From: Solibacillus merdavium
Lineage (GTDB): Bacteria > Bacillota > Bacilli > Bacillales_A > Planococcaceae
Reading direction: 5' to 3'
Assembly (NCBI RefSeq): GCF_014836935.1
Contig: NZ_JACSPW010000008.1
Location: 62,001-126,000 of the forward strand
Length of the DNA stretch: 64,000 bases
This document shows positions 42,097 through 52,665 of the stretch, piece by piece (the first letter of the stretch is position 1; each line of letters begins with the position of its first letter). The position numbers were made by a program, and so were the translations under genes. Below the pieces are notes generated by a model that made no database searches, was not told where the DNA came from, and saw nothing but the letters and a program-made list of their open reading frames with translations.

Positions 42097-43788
42097 TTAT
42101 TTCATGGATTCTTTACGTTCATTTGCCATTTGGATTAATTCTGAAGCATGTTGTAATGTAAGCTCTGTAATTTCTGAGCCACTCATCATGCGGCTGATTT
42201 CTTCAACGCGTTCCTTTTCTTCCATTTCAGAAAGAGTCGTAAAGGTACGATCATACTCAACCTGCTTTTTAATATAATAATGATGATCAGCCATTGCCGC
42301 TACCTGTGGTAGATGCGATATACACAATACTTGGGAGTTCACTGAGATTGCAGCAATCTTCTCTGCTATTGCCTGCGCAACACGACCACTTACACCTGTA
42401 TCAACCTCATCAAAAATGATTGAGGTAATGCCATTTGATGTTGAAAAAATTGTTTTCAAAGCAAGCATCATTCGCGAAAGCTCTCCACCTGATGCCACTT
42501 TTGGTAACGACTTTGGTGGTTCCCCGACATTAGTCGAAATATAGAATGCCACAAAGTCTTTACCATTTGCATCAAATTGTGCCAATGTATTAAACTGAAC
42601 GATAAACTGTGCTTTTTCCATATGAAGCATGCGCAATTCATTCATAATTGCTTCACTTAGCTTTATGGCATTTTCTTTGCGAATTGCTGTTAATTCGTCT
42701 GCAATTTGGTTTAGATTTTCTTCCATACCCGCTAATAATTGTTCATTTCGTTGCAATGTTTCATCACGGTTCATAAGTTGGCTAAGCTCTTCTTCAATTT
42801 TTTCATAGTAGTTTAAAATTTCTTCCACAGTCGTACCATATTTGCGTTTCATATTTTGATATAATGCCAGACGCTGCTCAACTTCATTTAGACGTTCAGC
42901 ATCATATTCCAAATCATCAAGCACATTTTTAATCTGATACGCTGCATCCTGAAGAGCATAAAAACTTGTTGTGACAGCTTCTGATGGCTCTTTGAAATTC
43001 GAATCGAGCGCCACAATATCTTCAAGTGCATTCATAGCATTTCCGATAAAGTCAAGACCATTCGCATCACCGGAGATCGCTTCATATGCTACGTTTGCCC
43101 GTTCGAAAATTTTATGGAAATTCATTAAACGAAGTCGTTCTTCGTTCAGCTCATCCTCTTCATCCTCTTTTAATCCAGCCTGTTCAAGCTCCTGAATCTG
43201 GAATTGGTATAAATCGATTCGCTGTGCCATCCGTTGCTCGTCCATACTTAGCTCAGCAACTTCTTTTTTTAGCTGGCGATACGCTTCATAGGCTTCGCTA
43301 TATTGCGCTTTTACAGATTGGAGTTCATGATGTGCGAAAAGGTCCAATAAATGAATATGGAATTTCTCATCCATGAGCTCCTGATTTTCATGCTGACCAT
43401 GAATATCAATTAAACTGCCTCCGATATCCCGTAAAACAGATAAAGGGACGAGTTTACCATTAACTCGGCAAATGCTTTTTCCCGAATCATGTAAATCACG
43501 GCGCAGAATAATGGTACCTTCTTCTGCCTCCACTCCATGTTCCTCGAGTTTCATAAATATCGGATGGTGACAATTATTAACCTGGAATAGTCCACCCAGC
43601 TCCGCCTTTTTTTCACCATGACGGATAAACTCGGTTGATCCGCGACCACCGGCCAATATATTAACAGCATCAATAATAATTGATTTACCGGCACCCGTTT
43701 CACCTGTTAATACGGTTAACCCTTCAGAAAAACTTACAGTTAAATCATCTATAATAGCAAAATTTCGAATGCTTAATTCTCTTAACAA
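42097..43788 (-). CDS. recN: DNA repair protein RecN
   Basis: 563 residues of the SMC-like RecN family: Walker A TGETGAGKSIIIDAVN (about 29-44), long coiled-coil arms (about 155-370), the ABC signature LPKVASGGELSRMMLALK and Walker B SIIFDEVDTGVSG. It is an early double-strand-break repair factor. It starts with TTG after GGTGGAG, 16 bases downstream of argR, the same operon as in B. subtilis (ahrC-recN). Confidence 0.96.
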   Translation of the reverse strand: MLRELSIRNFAIIDDLTVSFSEGLTVLTGETGAGKSIIIDAVNILAGGRGSTEFIRHGEKKAELGGLFQVNNCHHPIFMKLEEHGVEAEEGTIILRRDLHDSGKSICRVNGKLVPLSVLRDIGGSLIDIHGQHENQELMDEKFHIHLLDLFAHHELQSVKAQYSEAYEAYRQLKKEVAELSMDEQRMAQRIDLYQFQIQELEQAGLKEDEEDELNEERLRLMNFHKIFERANVAYEAISGDANGLDFIGNAMNALEDIVALDSNFKEPSEAVTTSFYALQDAAYQIKNVLDDLEYDAERLNEVEQRLALYQNMKRKYGTTVEEILNYYEKIEEELSQLMNRDETLQRNEQLLAGMEENLNQIADELTAIRKENAIKLSEAIMNELRMLHMEKAQFIVQFNTLAQFDANGKDFVAFYISTNVGEPPKSLPKVASGGELSRMMLALKTIFSTSNGITSIIFDEVDTGVSGRVAQAIAEKIAAISVNSQVLCISHLPQVAAMADHHYYIKKQVEYDRTFTTLSEMEEKERVEEISRMMSGSEITELTLQHASELIQMANERKESMK

Positions 43789-43804
43789 ACCACTCCACCT
43801 CGAT

Positions 43805-44254
43805 TTACAGCATATCTAATAATCGATTTTTTATATCTTCACGATCGTTTTCTGTACGGCACATAATTAGAATCGTATCATCACCACAAATTGTCCCTAA
43901 AATTTCCGACCAATCCAAGTGATCCAATAACGATCCGATAGCATTGGCATTCCCCGGTAATGTTTTCATTACCAAAAAATGTGAAGCCCCATCAATCGAT
44001 ACGAATGCATCCGCCAATGATCGATGCAATTTTTGAATTGGGTTGAAACGTTGATCTGCTGGTAAACTATATTTATATCGGCCGTCCTGCAGGGGAACTT
44101 TTACTAGATGCAATTCTTTAATATCACGGGAAACGGTAGCTTGTGTGACATTGTAGCCCGCATTTTTTAAATGATCGACTAAATCATCTTGTGTTTCAAT
44201 TTCATTATTTGTAATAATATCGCGAATACGAATATGGCGTTGTCCTTTGTTCAC
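43805..44254 (-). CDS. argR: arginine repressor ArgR/AhrC
   Basis: About 149 residues: an N-terminal winged helix with [17 protein letters not shown] (recognition Ser-Arg) and a C-terminal arginine-binding, hexamerisation domain with [15 protein letters not shown] (the GTICGDDT Asp pair). With arginine it represses biosynthesis and activates catabolism. GTG at 44254 follows GAGGTGA by 5 bases; the GTG three codons upstream lies inside that ribosome binding site, so the later start is used. Confidence 0.96.
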   Translation of the reverse strand: MNKGQRHIRIRDIITNNEIETQDDLVDHLKNAGYNVTQATVSRDIKELHLVKVPLQDGRYKYSLPADQRFNPIQKLHRSLADAFVSIDGASHFLVMKTLPGNANAIGSLLDHLDWSEILGTICGDDTILIMCRTENDREDIKNRLLDML

Positions 44255-44387
44255 AAAAGTCACCTCATTAAAATGGATAAGAATATATGTATATTTACAC
44301 TACCACTTGCATAAAAGAAATACAAGAAAAAATCGTACATATGTTCAATTACCCTTTTTTATCAGCATTTATTCTGCTATAAACCTA

Positions 44388-44430
44388 AAAAAAGTAAAAG
44401 CTCTTCGTATAATTTTACGAAAAGCTTTTG
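44388..44430 (-). terminator. terminator of the BcsB-like gene
   Basis: On the minus strand AAAAGCTTTTCGTA pairs with TACGAAGAGCTTTT (one mismatch) and is followed by ACTTTTTTT, 20 bases after the stop codon. Confidence 0.85.
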
Positions 44431-44448
44431 ATATTATCTTATAATTCA

Positions 44449-46086
44449 CTATTTCTTCTTCCGTTTTCGCCAAACATAAACAATCAATGCAATGACTACA
44501 AATAGGAATAGGAAAAGCAGATAGAAACTATTACTATCAAGCATGTTTGATGTTAGTTTTTGCGTCAGGTTTTTTTCGGTGATTTTCGCTTGATTTGTAT
44601 GAACTTTGCCACCGCTGCCATTCACCGCAATATTGGCATTGTCCCCCAGCATTTTTAAACTCGCTGCAAATTCCTTCGGCACATATTGGTCTGTATTGCT
44701 AACGGCATCAAAAACTACCAGAGCATAGTCCTCATCCCAAGGATTATTTTGAATAAATGCAAATTCCATTACATTGAAAAATCCGTGCTCTGTTAAATCA
44801 GGAACTTTATCATTGTAATGAACAACCAATACTTCATCCTTTAACAGTTCGTGCTGTTTTTTACCGCCAATAAAAATAACATGACTCTTTTTCAAAAGGT
44901 CAGTTTTAACATTATCCGTATGTATAAGCGTTATTTTTGGCAACTTATTATTAATCGTAAGTGCCTCATATACGGCTAATAAATCAGACCAACGATATAA
45001 ATCGGGCACTACAATCGTGATAGGTTCATCAGTTTTAGGAAATGGAAAGAAGCGGAATGTGAATTGTGATACCGTTTGCTTGTCGACATGAAAATTCAAT
45101 GTACTCGATTCGTCAATATAAACCCATTTTTTAGGATTATTAAGCAACCCATTTGCTGTAAGCTGAATATTCATGAAAGTTGAACTTGTAAAAACCGCTT
45201 TACTTAGTGGAACTTCAATAAAAATATCACCATTTCTATCTGCTTTTACGTTGCGTAAATTAATACTATGAGGCACATTGTTGACGAAAAGCACCAATTC
45301 TTCCAGCGGGTTACTTTTCTCTCTTTGACTTGATTGAATCATCTCAGAAACCTTTAAGTGGAGTTCGACACTAGCCTTCATATCGATAAATGGATAGTAA
45401 GGCATATAATAAGAATATGTATCCGAATTCATCTTTTCACCACTTAACGTTATACTCGGAATCCCCATATTTTTAAATGTAATTAAATTTATATCTGTCC
45501 TGTTTTTTATTATTGGCATATTTGAAATGGTTAATTGGCTGCCGTATAACTGCTGAATGAATACTTCCTCTGTTAATACACCTATTTTTTCAAACACAGT
45601 ATCCTCTTCGCCTGTAAGGACAAGTATATTTTTAGTAGATTGTTGTAAAGTAATTGGCTGGATTGTAAGTGATAGGCCATCTTTAACTTTACTATTACGT
45701 ATTAACTCATTAAATGATGCATTTTTAAATTGATTTTCCAGCCCAATTATAACAGTCGCATCGAAAATGGTTTTCACCTGTGATTCTTTTAATAGTTTCA
45801 CTTTATTGTAAGCCGAGAGATTTGATAAGTAAGTTGTCATTTCAAGTGCGGCATTAAGCATTTTCAATGTCGGCTCATCCGGAATAATAATTTGCGTATT
45901 TCGAGTTTCTGCTCCGATAAAATATTCTGGGTATTGATTTAAATCGTTTAGCTGCGCATTTACATTGTTTGCTTTTACCGTTTCTACTTCACCACCATAC
46001 GGCAAATTCAGGTCTACAGCCTGTGCAGTCGTTTGAAATACAAAAAGTACAATGAAGCTTAGTAGACCGATGAAATAATGCTTCAT
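44449..46086 (-). CDS. BcsB-like (cellulose synthase regulatory subunit family) surface protein
   Basis: 545 residues: an N-terminal signal peptide (about 1-23, ending TTAQA), a large extracytoplasmic region of beta-sandwich and Rossmann-like domains, and a C-terminal membrane helix (about 515-538) followed by WRKRKKK. The domain order and segments such as YYPFIDMKASVELHLKVSE resemble BcsB, the membrane-anchored partner of cellulose-type glycosyltransferases. No glycosyltransferase, BcsA or diguanylate cyclase gene is in the window. It has its own terminator and interrupts the tlyA-argR order kept in B. subtilis. Function is unknown; exopolysaccharide synthesis with a distant partner is possible. 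Confidence 0.75.
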   Translation of the reverse strand: MKHYFIGLLSFIVLFVFQTTAQAVDLNLPYGGEVETVKANNVNAQLNDLNQYPEYFIGAETRNTQIIIPDEPTLKMLNAALEMTTYLSNLSAYNKVKLLKESQVKTIFDATVIIGLENQFKNASFNELIRNSKVKDGLSLTIQPITLQQSTKNILVLTGEEDTVFEKIGVLTEEVFIQQLYGSQLTISNMPIIKNRTDINLITFKNMGIPSITLSGEKMNSDTYSYYMPYYPFIDMKASVELHLKVSEMIQSSQREKSNPLEELVLFVNNVPHSINLRNVKADRNGDIFIEVPLSKAVFTSSTFMNIQLTANGLLNNPKKWVYIDESSTLNFHVDKQTVSQFTFRFFPFPKTDEPITIVVPDLYRWSDLLAVYEALTINNKLPKITLIHTDNVKTDLLKKSHVIFIGGKKQHELLKDEVLVVHYNDKVPDLTEHGFFNVMEFAFIQNNPWDEDYALVVFDAVSNTDQYVPKEFAASLKMLGDNANIAVNGSGGKVHTNQAKITEKNLTQKLTSNMLDSNSFYLLFLFLFVVIALIVYVWRKRKKK

Positions 46087-46130
46087 ATTTATATTTATCT
46101 CCTTCCACTAAGTTTAGATTGCTTTATTTT

Positions 46131-46178
46131 AAAAATAAAAAGCACAAAATAAGTCAAATCGACCCATTTTGTACTTTT
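46131..46178 (-). terminator. terminator of the xseA-tlyA operon
   Basis: On the minus strand AAAAGTACAAAAT pairs with ATTTTGTGCTTTT (one G-T pair) around a 15-base loop, followed by TTATTTTT, just after the tlyA stop. Confidence 0.85.
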
Positions 46179-46180
46179 CA

Positions 46181-46999
46181 TTATTTTAAACTAGTATGTG
46201 CATCGTTTACGACTTGATCAAAGTTTGTAAATGCGTCTACTTCTTCACCATCATGAGGGTTATACAAATGGAATAAAAATTCAATATTGCCTTCCCCACC
46301 AGTTATCGGAGAGAATGATGCATCCTTAACAACAAAGCCATTGTCAGTCGCCATTTTAGCTGTTTCTTCTAATACAGCTAAATGAATTTTCGGATCCCGT
46401 ACAATTCCTTTTTTCCCTACGTTTTCCCTGCCAGCTTCAAATTGTGGCTTTACAAGGGCCATCACATTGCCACCTTGCACTAAAACCGTTTTCAAAACAG
46501 GTAGAATTAGCGATAAAGAAATAAAGGAAACATCTATTGTCGCAAAATCAGGTAAGCCTTCTGTCAAATCTTCCGGTTTTGTGTAACGGAAATTTGTCTT
46601 TTCCATGACCGTTACACGTTCATCAGATCGGATTTTCCATGCGAGCTGATTCGATCCCACATCAAGTGCATAACAATGGCGGGCACCGTTTTGTAAGGCA
46701 CAGTCTGTAAATCCACCTGTTGACGAACCGATATCAAGCATTAGCTTGCCATCTACGGACAAATCAAAAATTTCAAGTGCCTTTTCCAGCTTAAGTCCGC
46801 CGCGTGATACATATTTTAATTGTGAACCTTTTACTTGCAGAGGGGCGTCAACCTCAATTTTTTCCCCTGCTTTGTCGATACGAACTTCATTGGAAAATAC
46901 AAGTCCTGCCATAATTGAGCGCTTTGCCTTTTCCCTTGTTTCGCACAAACCACGCTCTACAAGCAATACATCTACCCGTTCTTTTTTTTGCTTTGTCAT
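46181..46999 (-). CDS. tlyA: TlyA-family rRNA methyltransferase (YqxC)
   Basis: 272 residues: an N-terminal S4 RNA-binding domain (about 5-65, RVDVLLVERGLCETREKAKR) and an FtsJ-like methyltransferase domain with SAM motif MLDIGSSTGGFTDCALQNGA and ALVKPQFEAGRE. TlyA 2-prime-O-methylates rRNA in mycobacteria; the Bacillus YqxC orthologue is assumed similar. It follows dxs by 6 bases. The last gene before the operon terminator; in B. subtilis ahrC comes next, here displaced by the BcsB-like gene. Confidence 0.94.
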   Translation of the reverse strand: MTKQKKERVDVLLVERGLCETREKAKRSIMAGLVFSNEVRIDKAGEKIEVDAPLQVKGSQLKYVSRGGLKLEKALEIFDLSVDGKLMLDIGSSTGGFTDCALQNGARHCYALDVGSNQLAWKIRSDERVTVMEKTNFRYTKPEDLTEGLPDFATIDVSFISLSLILPVLKTVLVQGGNVMALVKPQFEAGRENVGKKGIVRDPKIHLAVLEETAKMATDNGFVVKDASFSPITGGEGNIEFLFHLYNPHDGEEVDAFTNFDQVVNDAHTSLK

Positions 47000-47005
47000 T
47001 CTATA

Positions 47006-48901
47006 TTAAACCCTATCCGACTGTTTATTCGGTACGAGCTGTGTAATGCGTTTTACCGCTTCTTCAGCCGTCACGTTAATTTCTTCCAATAATAGATCTA
47101 CTTCACCGTGCTCTATAAATTCGTCCGGAATACCGATACGGTCCAGCTGCACATTGCGATATTGCTTATCGAAGGCAAATTCTAATACTGCACTGCCAAA
47201 ACCACCTTGCAGCATCGTTTCTTCAATTGTTAAAATTGGCAGGTTTGCCTGCATAATTTCATGCAACATTGCTTCGTCCATAGGTTTGATAAAACGTGCA
47301 TTCACAACACGTACAGAAATGCCCTGGTCAGCCAATAACTCAGCTGCATGTAATGCCATTGGAATCGTTGTACCGAAAGTTAAAATAACGGCATCTGTTC
47401 CTTCACGTAATACTTCCCATGAACCAATCGGCAATGCTTTCATTTCTGCATCCATTTCTACTCCATAGCCATTACCTCGAGGATAACGAAGTGCTATAGG
47501 ACCATCATTATACTCTAGTGCAGTTTTCACCATATGCTGGCCTTCATTTTCATCCTTTGGCATCATTAATACGAAGTTTGGGATATGACGTAAAAATGAA
47601 ATATCAAATACGCCCTGATGTGTTTCGCCATCAGCTCCAACTAAGCCTGCACGGTCAATTCCGATAAATACATTCAGGTTTGGACGTGCAATATCATGTA
47701 GAACCTGATCATACGCACGCTGCAAAAACGTCGAATAAATCGATAAAAACGGTTTCATTTGCTGTGTGGCAAGACCTGCAGCCATTGTCGTTGCATGCTG
47801 CTCTGCAATTCCGACATCATAAAAACGATTCGGGAAGTCGCGTTGAATCCCTTCAAGCTTCGATCCAACTGGCATTGCTGGTGTAATTGTCACAATGCGG
47901 TTATCCTCATTCATGCATTTACGAACCGATTCCGCCACTAAACTACTCCACGCAGGACCTTTAGAGGCAGATTTTACAAATGCACCTGTTTCCATTTTAT
48001 ATGGACCAGTTCCGTGCCACGTACCGACTGTATCATCTTCTGCTGGTTTGTAGCCTTTACCCTTTTTCGTAATAACATGCACTAAAACTGGACCTTGAAC
48101 TTTTTTTGCATAGTCCAATGTTTTTTCTAATGCTTCAAAATCATGTCCATCGATAGGACCTAAATATTTGAAACCTAATTCTTCAAAGAAAACACCTGAA
48201 ACAACCAAATATTTTAAGCTATCTTTTACACGCTCTGCAGTAGCTGCCAATTTATCGCCGACCATAGGAATTTTGTGGATTAATGATTCCAAGTCCTCTT
48301 TAGCACGAGAATATTCCTTTGCAGTACGAAGTCTACCCAATACGTCATGAAGTGCTCCGACATTTGGCGCAATCGACATTTCATTGTCATTTAAAATGAC
48401 AATCATATTTGTTTTTTCGTGACCGATATGGTTAAGCGCTTCCAGAGCCATACCGCCAGTTAAAGCACCATCACCAATAATAGGAACTACAAAGTTTTTA
48501 TCTCCTTTAATATCCCTAGCTGCTGCCATACCCATCGCTGCAGATAAAGATGTGGAGCTATGACCCGTTTCCCACATATCATGTTCGCTTTCGACAAGCT
48601 TCGGGAAACCGCATAGCCCTTTAAATTGACGTAAAGTATCAAATTGGCCTGCCCGACCTGTTAAAATTTTGTGGACATATGCCTGGTGTCCAACATCCCA
48701 TAAAAATTTATCCTTTGGACTATTAAAAGCTTTATGCAATGCAATCGTCAGCTCAACTACGCCTAAATTAGGGCCAATATGACCGCCAGTTATTGAACAT
48801 TTTTCGATTAGAAAAGCGCGAATTTCGCCTGCCAGCGCTTCTAGTTGCTTTTTATTCAAGTCTTTTAAAAAGGATGGACTAGAAATTTTAGTTAAATCCA
48901 T
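47006..48901 (-). CDS. dxs: 1-deoxy-D-xylulose-5-phosphate synthase
   Basis: About 631 residues. Thiamine diphosphate motif [19 protein letters not shown] continuing to ILNDNEMSI, transketolase domain [16 protein letters not shown], and C-terminal domain [13 protein letters not shown]. It makes DXP from pyruvate and glyceraldehyde 3-phosphate, the entry step of the MEP isoprenoid pathway, next to the prenyl synthase ispA. GTG four codons upstream lies in the AAGGTG ribosome binding site, so ATG at 48901 ([12 protein letters not shown]) is chosen. Confidence 0.97.
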   Translation of the reverse strand: MDLTKISSPSFLKDLNKKQLEALAGEIRAFLIEKCSITGGHIGPNLGVVELTIALHKAFNSPKDKFLWDVGHQAYVHKILTGRAGQFDTLRQFKGLCGFPKLVESEHDMWETGHSSTSLSAAMGMAAARDIKGDKNFVVPIIGDGALTGGMALEALNHIGHEKTNMIVILNDNEMSIAPNVGALHDVLGRLRTAKEYSRAKEDLESLIHKIPMVGDKLAATAERVKDSLKYLVVSGVFFEELGFKYLGPIDGHDFEALEKTLDYAKKVQGPVLVHVITKKGKGYKPAEDDTVGTWHGTGPYKMETGAFVKSASKGPAWSSLVAESVRKCMNEDNRIVTITPAMPVGSKLEGIQRDFPNRFYDVGIAEQHATTMAAGLATQQMKPFLSIYSTFLQRAYDQVLHDIARPNLNVFIGIDRAGLVGADGETHQGVFDISFLRHIPNFVLMMPKDENEGQHMVKTALEYNDGPIALRYPRGNGYGVEMDAEMKALPIGSWEVLREGTDAVILTFGTTIPMALHAAELLADQGISVRVVNARFIKPMDEAMLHEIMQANLPILTIEETMLQGGFGSAVLEFAFDKQYRNVQLDRIGIPDEFIEHGEVDLLLEEINVTAEEAVKRITQLVPNKQSDRV

Positions 48902-48989
48902 CTCTACACGCACCTTTTCATCAGTTTATTCACCTTTGTGATTTTTCTATTATATCAATGTACAACCCAAGAAAAAAGTTTAACACATT

Positions 48990-49874
48990 TTAGTTATTAC
49001 GTCTCACAATATATTGTGCAAATTGTTGAAGTAAGGAAGTATCGATATCAATCTTCCTTAATGCCTCAATTGCCAGTTCATAATGCTCATTAAGTTTACT
49101 TTTTGCACCTTCTAATGTTAGTAATGCAGGGTATGTACTTTTTTCACTTACAATATCTTTACCTGCTGTTTTACCTAGTTGCTCTGAAGTTCCCTCAATA
49201 TCTAAAATGTCATCCTGGATTTGGAACGCTAAACCAATATGGTGTGCATATTCTACTAAAGCTTGACGGTCTGACTCACTAGCACCTGCTAAAACGGCAC
49301 CCGATTCGATGCTAAAGCGCAATAATGCTCCTGTTTTATTTACATGAACTGTTTCAAGCTCCTGTAAGTTTAAAAGGCGTTTTTCGCCATCCATATCCAG
49401 AATCTGTCCACCGACCATTCCTTCTGCACCTGCAGCAACACTTAATAAATTTATCAGTTCAATTCGTTTTTCTGCAGGAATATTGTTCAGTCGAGCAATG
49501 ACTCCAAACGCAATTGTATTTAATGCATCACCTGCCAATGTTGCCAATGCCTCTCCATACACGACATGGTTCGTAGGCTTACCACGACGCAACTCATCGT
49601 CATCCATGCAAGGTAAGTCATCATGGATTAGAGAATACGTATGAATCATTTCAACCGCAGAGCCAACTGTATAGCTTGCTTCTAGCGATTGATTATACAT
49701 TTCACAAACCGCCGCGACAAATAATGGACGAATTCGTTTTCCACCTGCTTTTAGTGAATAGAGCATCGACTCTTTCAAATGGGCCGGTGCCTGAATTTTT
49801 TCTACAAGCTCATACATCGTCGCTTCAATTTGTGGGATATTTTGCTCAATAAATTGCTTTAACGCGTTTTCCAT
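48990..49874 (-). CDS. ispA: farnesyl diphosphate synthase
   Basis: 294 residues, an all-alpha polyprenyl synthase with first Asp-rich motif SLIHDDLPCMDDDELRRGKP and second motif QIQDDILDIEGT. It condenses DMAPP and IPP to farnesyl diphosphate for undecaprenol, quinones and heme. It starts three bases after the xseB stop, with GGAGAAG upstream; the order xseA-xseB-ispA-dxs is that of Bacillus. Confidence 0.96.
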   Translation of the reverse strand: MENALKQFIEQNIPQIEATMYELVEKIQAPAHLKESMLYSLKAGGKRIRPLFVAAVCEMYNQSLEASYTVGSAVEMIHTYSLIHDDLPCMDDDELRRGKPTNHVVYGEALATLAGDALNTIAFGVIARLNNIPAEKRIELINLLSVAAGAEGMVGGQILDMDGEKRLLNLQELETVHVNKTGALLRFSIESGAVLAGASESDRQALVEYAHHIGLAFQIQDDILDIEGTSEQLGKTAGKDIVSEKSTYPALLTLEGAKSKLNEHYELAIEALRKIDIDTSLLQQFAQYIVRRNN

Positions 49875-49877
49875 TAG

Positions 49878-50105
49878 TTATTCTTCTCCATTTCCCTGTT
49901 GGAAAGCTTTCTTTTCACCATCTTCTCCAACGATTGAAATTAACTGTTGTTCTGCATTTTGTAGTGTGTCATGGCACAGCTTGGAAAGCTCCATACCCTT
50001 TTTATAAAGATCAATTGCTTCTTCTAAAGGTACGTCTCCTTGCTCAAGCTTGCGTACTACTTCTTCCAGTTCTGTCATTGCTGTCGCAAATGTTGGTTTT
50101 GTCAC
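49878..50105 (-). CDS. xseB: exodeoxyribonuclease VII small subunit
   Basis: 75 residues, the usual size of XseB, with the helical hairpin FATAMTELEEVVRKLEQGDV and PLEEAIDLYKKGMELSKLC. It partners the large subunit in single-strand DNA degradation. It starts with GTG overlapping the xseA stop by four bases (GTGA), so it is translationally coupled. Confidence 0.95.
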   Translation of the reverse strand: MTKPTFATAMTELEEVVRKLEQGDVPLEEAIDLYKKGMELSKLCHDTLQNAEQQLISIVGEDGEKKAFQQGNGEE

Positions 50106-51460
50106 TTTGCTTCCCCTTTCTTATGCACATGCTTTTTTTCGACCTTTGCTTCTGCAAATCCGTCTTGAAACGTTACATGAAGAATGTCGCCCTTTTCCAA
50201 CTCATGAATAGATTTTACTACGTTTTCCTCTTTATATGCTACGCTAAAGCCCTTACTCATAAGTGCAAGTGGATTTAATGCCTCCAGCATGCGCAATTGG
50301 TTAGTAAAGGCCACTTTGCTTTGTGCGAGCTGTTGTTGCATACGCTGCGTCAATAGCTCTGTTCGATGGCTTAATTGCTGTTTCGCTGCCGATAACTGAT
50401 AACTCGGCGAATGTAGCTTCATTTTACTGTCAATCGTTTGCAGCTTTGACTTTTCGTTCATCAAATATAGCTTTGTCGCATTTTGCAGTGCAGCATCCGT
50501 TTGCGCCAGCCTTTCAATAAAAGGACGATATAATCTCTCAGGTGTTGCAAGTGGATAGGAATTTTGCATTTTTGTTAATCGATTACGTTCAAAATTGAGA
50601 CGCGATGTCATCATTTGATGGAGAATCGATTGATGATGCAAAATTTGCTGATATAGCTGCTGCTGATTAGGAACAGCCAATTCTGCTGCCGCTGTTGGAG
50701 TTGGTGCACGTAAGTCCGCTACAAAATCCGCAATAGTCGTATCTGTTTCATGTCCTACAGCACTAATGATCGGAATGCGGCTTTCAAAAATAGCCCGTGC
50801 CACAATTTCTTCATTAAATGCCCATAAATCCTCGATCGATCCACCACCACGCCCTACAATAAGAACATCACAAAGAGCATGTCGATTCGCCAAATAAATA
50901 TTTTCTGTAATCTTTGGGGCTGCCCCAGCACCTTGAACAAGCGTTGGATAAATTAATATCTCCGCCTGTGGGTAGCGGCGTTTTATCGTCGTGCAAATGT
51001 CCCGAATTGCAGCTCCGGTAGTAGCTGTTAAAACCCCAATAGTTTTTGGGTATTGTGGAATCGGCTGCTTAAAGTCTTGATTGAACAACCCTTCCTTTTG
51101 TAGACGTTCCTTCAATTGGTTAAAGGCAACGAAAAGACCTCCAATTCCATCCGGCTCCATCGTTTGGGCGTACAATTGATATACACCGCTTGCCTCATAT
51201 ACGTTGACATCCCCGCGTATGAATACTTTCATCCCTTCTTCAGGTTTAAAAGAAAGTTTGGAAGCCTGCGTACGGAACATCGTGGATGTAATACGTGCAC
51301 TATCGTCTTTTAACGTAAAATAAATATGGCCTGAACTATGTACTTTTACATTTGAAAGCTCCCCCGTTACATACACATCACGTAAATGTGGATCGGCATC
51401 AAATTTTCGTTTAATATATTTCGTTAATGCTTTTACGGATAAATAGGAAGTCGAAGTCAT
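50102..51460 (-). CDS. xseA: exodeoxyribonuclease VII large subunit
   Basis: 452 residues: an N-terminal OB-fold (about 1-100, VYVTGELSNVKVHSSGHIYF), a catalytic domain (about 130-345) with GRGGGSIEDLWAFNEE and SAVGHETDTTIADFVADLRA, and a long coiled-coil region (about 260-400). AAAGGAG precedes the ATG. It is the first gene of the xseA-xseB-ispA-dxs-tlyA operon. Confidence 0.97.
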   Translation of the reverse strand: MTSTSYLSVKALTKYIKRKFDADPHLRDVYVTGELSNVKVHSSGHIYFTLKDDSARITSTMFRTQASKLSFKPEEGMKVFIRGDVNVYEASGVYQLYAQTMEPDGIGGLFVAFNQLKERLQKEGLFNQDFKQPIPQYPKTIGVLTATTGAAIRDICTTIKRRYPQAEILIYPTLVQGAGAAPKITENIYLANRHALCDVLIVGRGGGSIEDLWAFNEEIVARAIFESRIPIISAVGHETDTTIADFVADLRAPTPTAAAELAVPNQQQLYQQILHHQSILHQMMTSRLNFERNRLTKMQNSYPLATPERLYRPFIERLAQTDAALQNATKLYLMNEKSKLQTIDSKMKLHSPSYQLSAAKQQLSHRTELLTQRMQQQLAQSKVAFTNQLRMLEALNPLALMSKGFSVAYKEENVVKSIHELEKGDILHVTFQDGFAEAKVEKKHVHKKGEAK

Positions 51461-51639
51461 ATACGTACTGCTCCTTTACGGTGGATTTCACAAAAAGTTA
51501 CTTCTGTTTTTGGTTTCTAGTTCGATTATGCCTTTAGCGCGCATAAGTCATCCATCATTCTGCTTCGGTAATGAAAAATAAAATAACCGGCATGTTCCCC
51601 GCTAATTTTAACCTCATTTATTATTATACCCGTCAAGAT

Positions 51640-51679
51640 AAAAATCACGATTTTGATCGACGTCAAAATCGTGATTTTT
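51640..51679. terminator. bidirectional terminator after folD
   Basis: A perfect 17-bp stem AAAAATCACGATTTTGA / TCAAAATCGTGATTTTT with a 6-base loop. On the minus strand it ends folD; the flanks are A- and T-rich on both strands. Confidence 0.9.
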
Positions 51680-51688
51680 AAAGTTAGA

Positions 51689-52552
51689 TTATTCCGCTTG
51701 ACGTTCTAACTCTTTTTCAGCTGCCTGCACCGTATTTTCCAATAGCATCGTAATAGTCATTGGACCTACACCGCCTGGCACTGGTGTAATATGAGAAGCG
51801 ATTCCCTGAACATCATCAAAGTTCACGTCACCGCATAAATGATTTTCTTCATCACGGTTAATGCCAACATCAATAATTACCGCACCTTCTTTAATATGCT
51901 CACTTGTAATAAAGTTCGCACGACCAACTGCTGCGATTAGAATATCCGCTTGTTTCGTGAAAGATGGCAAATCAGGTGTTTTTGAATGAGTATATGTAAC
52001 GGTTGCATCTTTTTGTAATAGTAATTGCCCCATTGGCTTTCCAACGATATGGCTACGACCAACGATGACCGCATGCTTTCCGGCAACTTCAATTCCGGAG
52101 TGTTCAAGTAATTTCATCACCCCGTAAGGTGTACATGGCAAGTATGTATCCTGTCCTAACATCATTTTCCCTACGCTAATCGGCGAGAAGCCGTCCACGT
52201 CTTTTTCCGGGGAAATCGTTTGGATAACTTTGTCTTCATCGATGTGCTTCGGTAATGGAAGTTGAACAAGAATACCGTGAATATCTTTACGATTGTTTAA
52301 TTCACGAATTTGTTCTAGTAAAGCTTGTTCGGAAATATCTTCCGGGAGTTTGATTAGTTCTGAAAACATACCAATTTGTTCACAAGACTTTTGCTTGTTG
52401 GCAACATATGTCTTTGAAGCCGGGTTATCCCCCACTAAAATAACTGCCAATCCAGGTGTTATTCCTTTCGCTTTAAGTTCTTGGACACGTGTAGCAACTC
52501 CTGTGCGAATTTCCTGACCGATTTCTTTACCATTGATAATTATACTTGACAT
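51689..52552 (-). CDS. folD: methylenetetrahydrofolate dehydrogenase/cyclohydrolase FolD
   Basis: 287 residues with the FolD motifs: catalytic lysine region SKTYVANKQKSCEQIGM, PLPKHIDEDKVIQTISPEKD and NADP-binding VIVGRSHIVGKPMGQLL, plus the C-terminal GGVGPMTITMLLENT. It interconverts methylene- and formyl-THF for purine, thymidylate and methionine synthesis. The frame reaches 52609, but AAGGAG lies 7 bases before the ATG at 52552, which also gives family length. Confidence 0.97.
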   Translation of the reverse strand: MSSIIINGKEIGQEIRTGVATRVQELKAKGITPGLAVILVGDNPASKTYVANKQKSCEQIGMFSELIKLPEDISEQALLEQIRELNNRKDIHGILVQLPLPKHIDEDKVIQTISPEKDVDGFSPISVGKMMLGQDTYLPCTPYGVMKLLEHSGIEVAGKHAVIVGRSHIVGKPMGQLLLQKDATVTYTHSKTPDLPSFTKQADILIAAVGRANFITSEHIKEGAVIIDVGINRDEENHLCGDVNFDDVQGIASHITPVPGGVGPMTITMLLENTVQAAEKELERQAE

Positions 52553-52665
52553 GTTGTTACTCCTTCCAGTGATCACGACAATTTGGAAGGTTACCAAAAT
52601 TATTGACAACCAACCAATTTAAATCTCATATATTAATCTTTATAGATTTGAATACATTTATTGAT

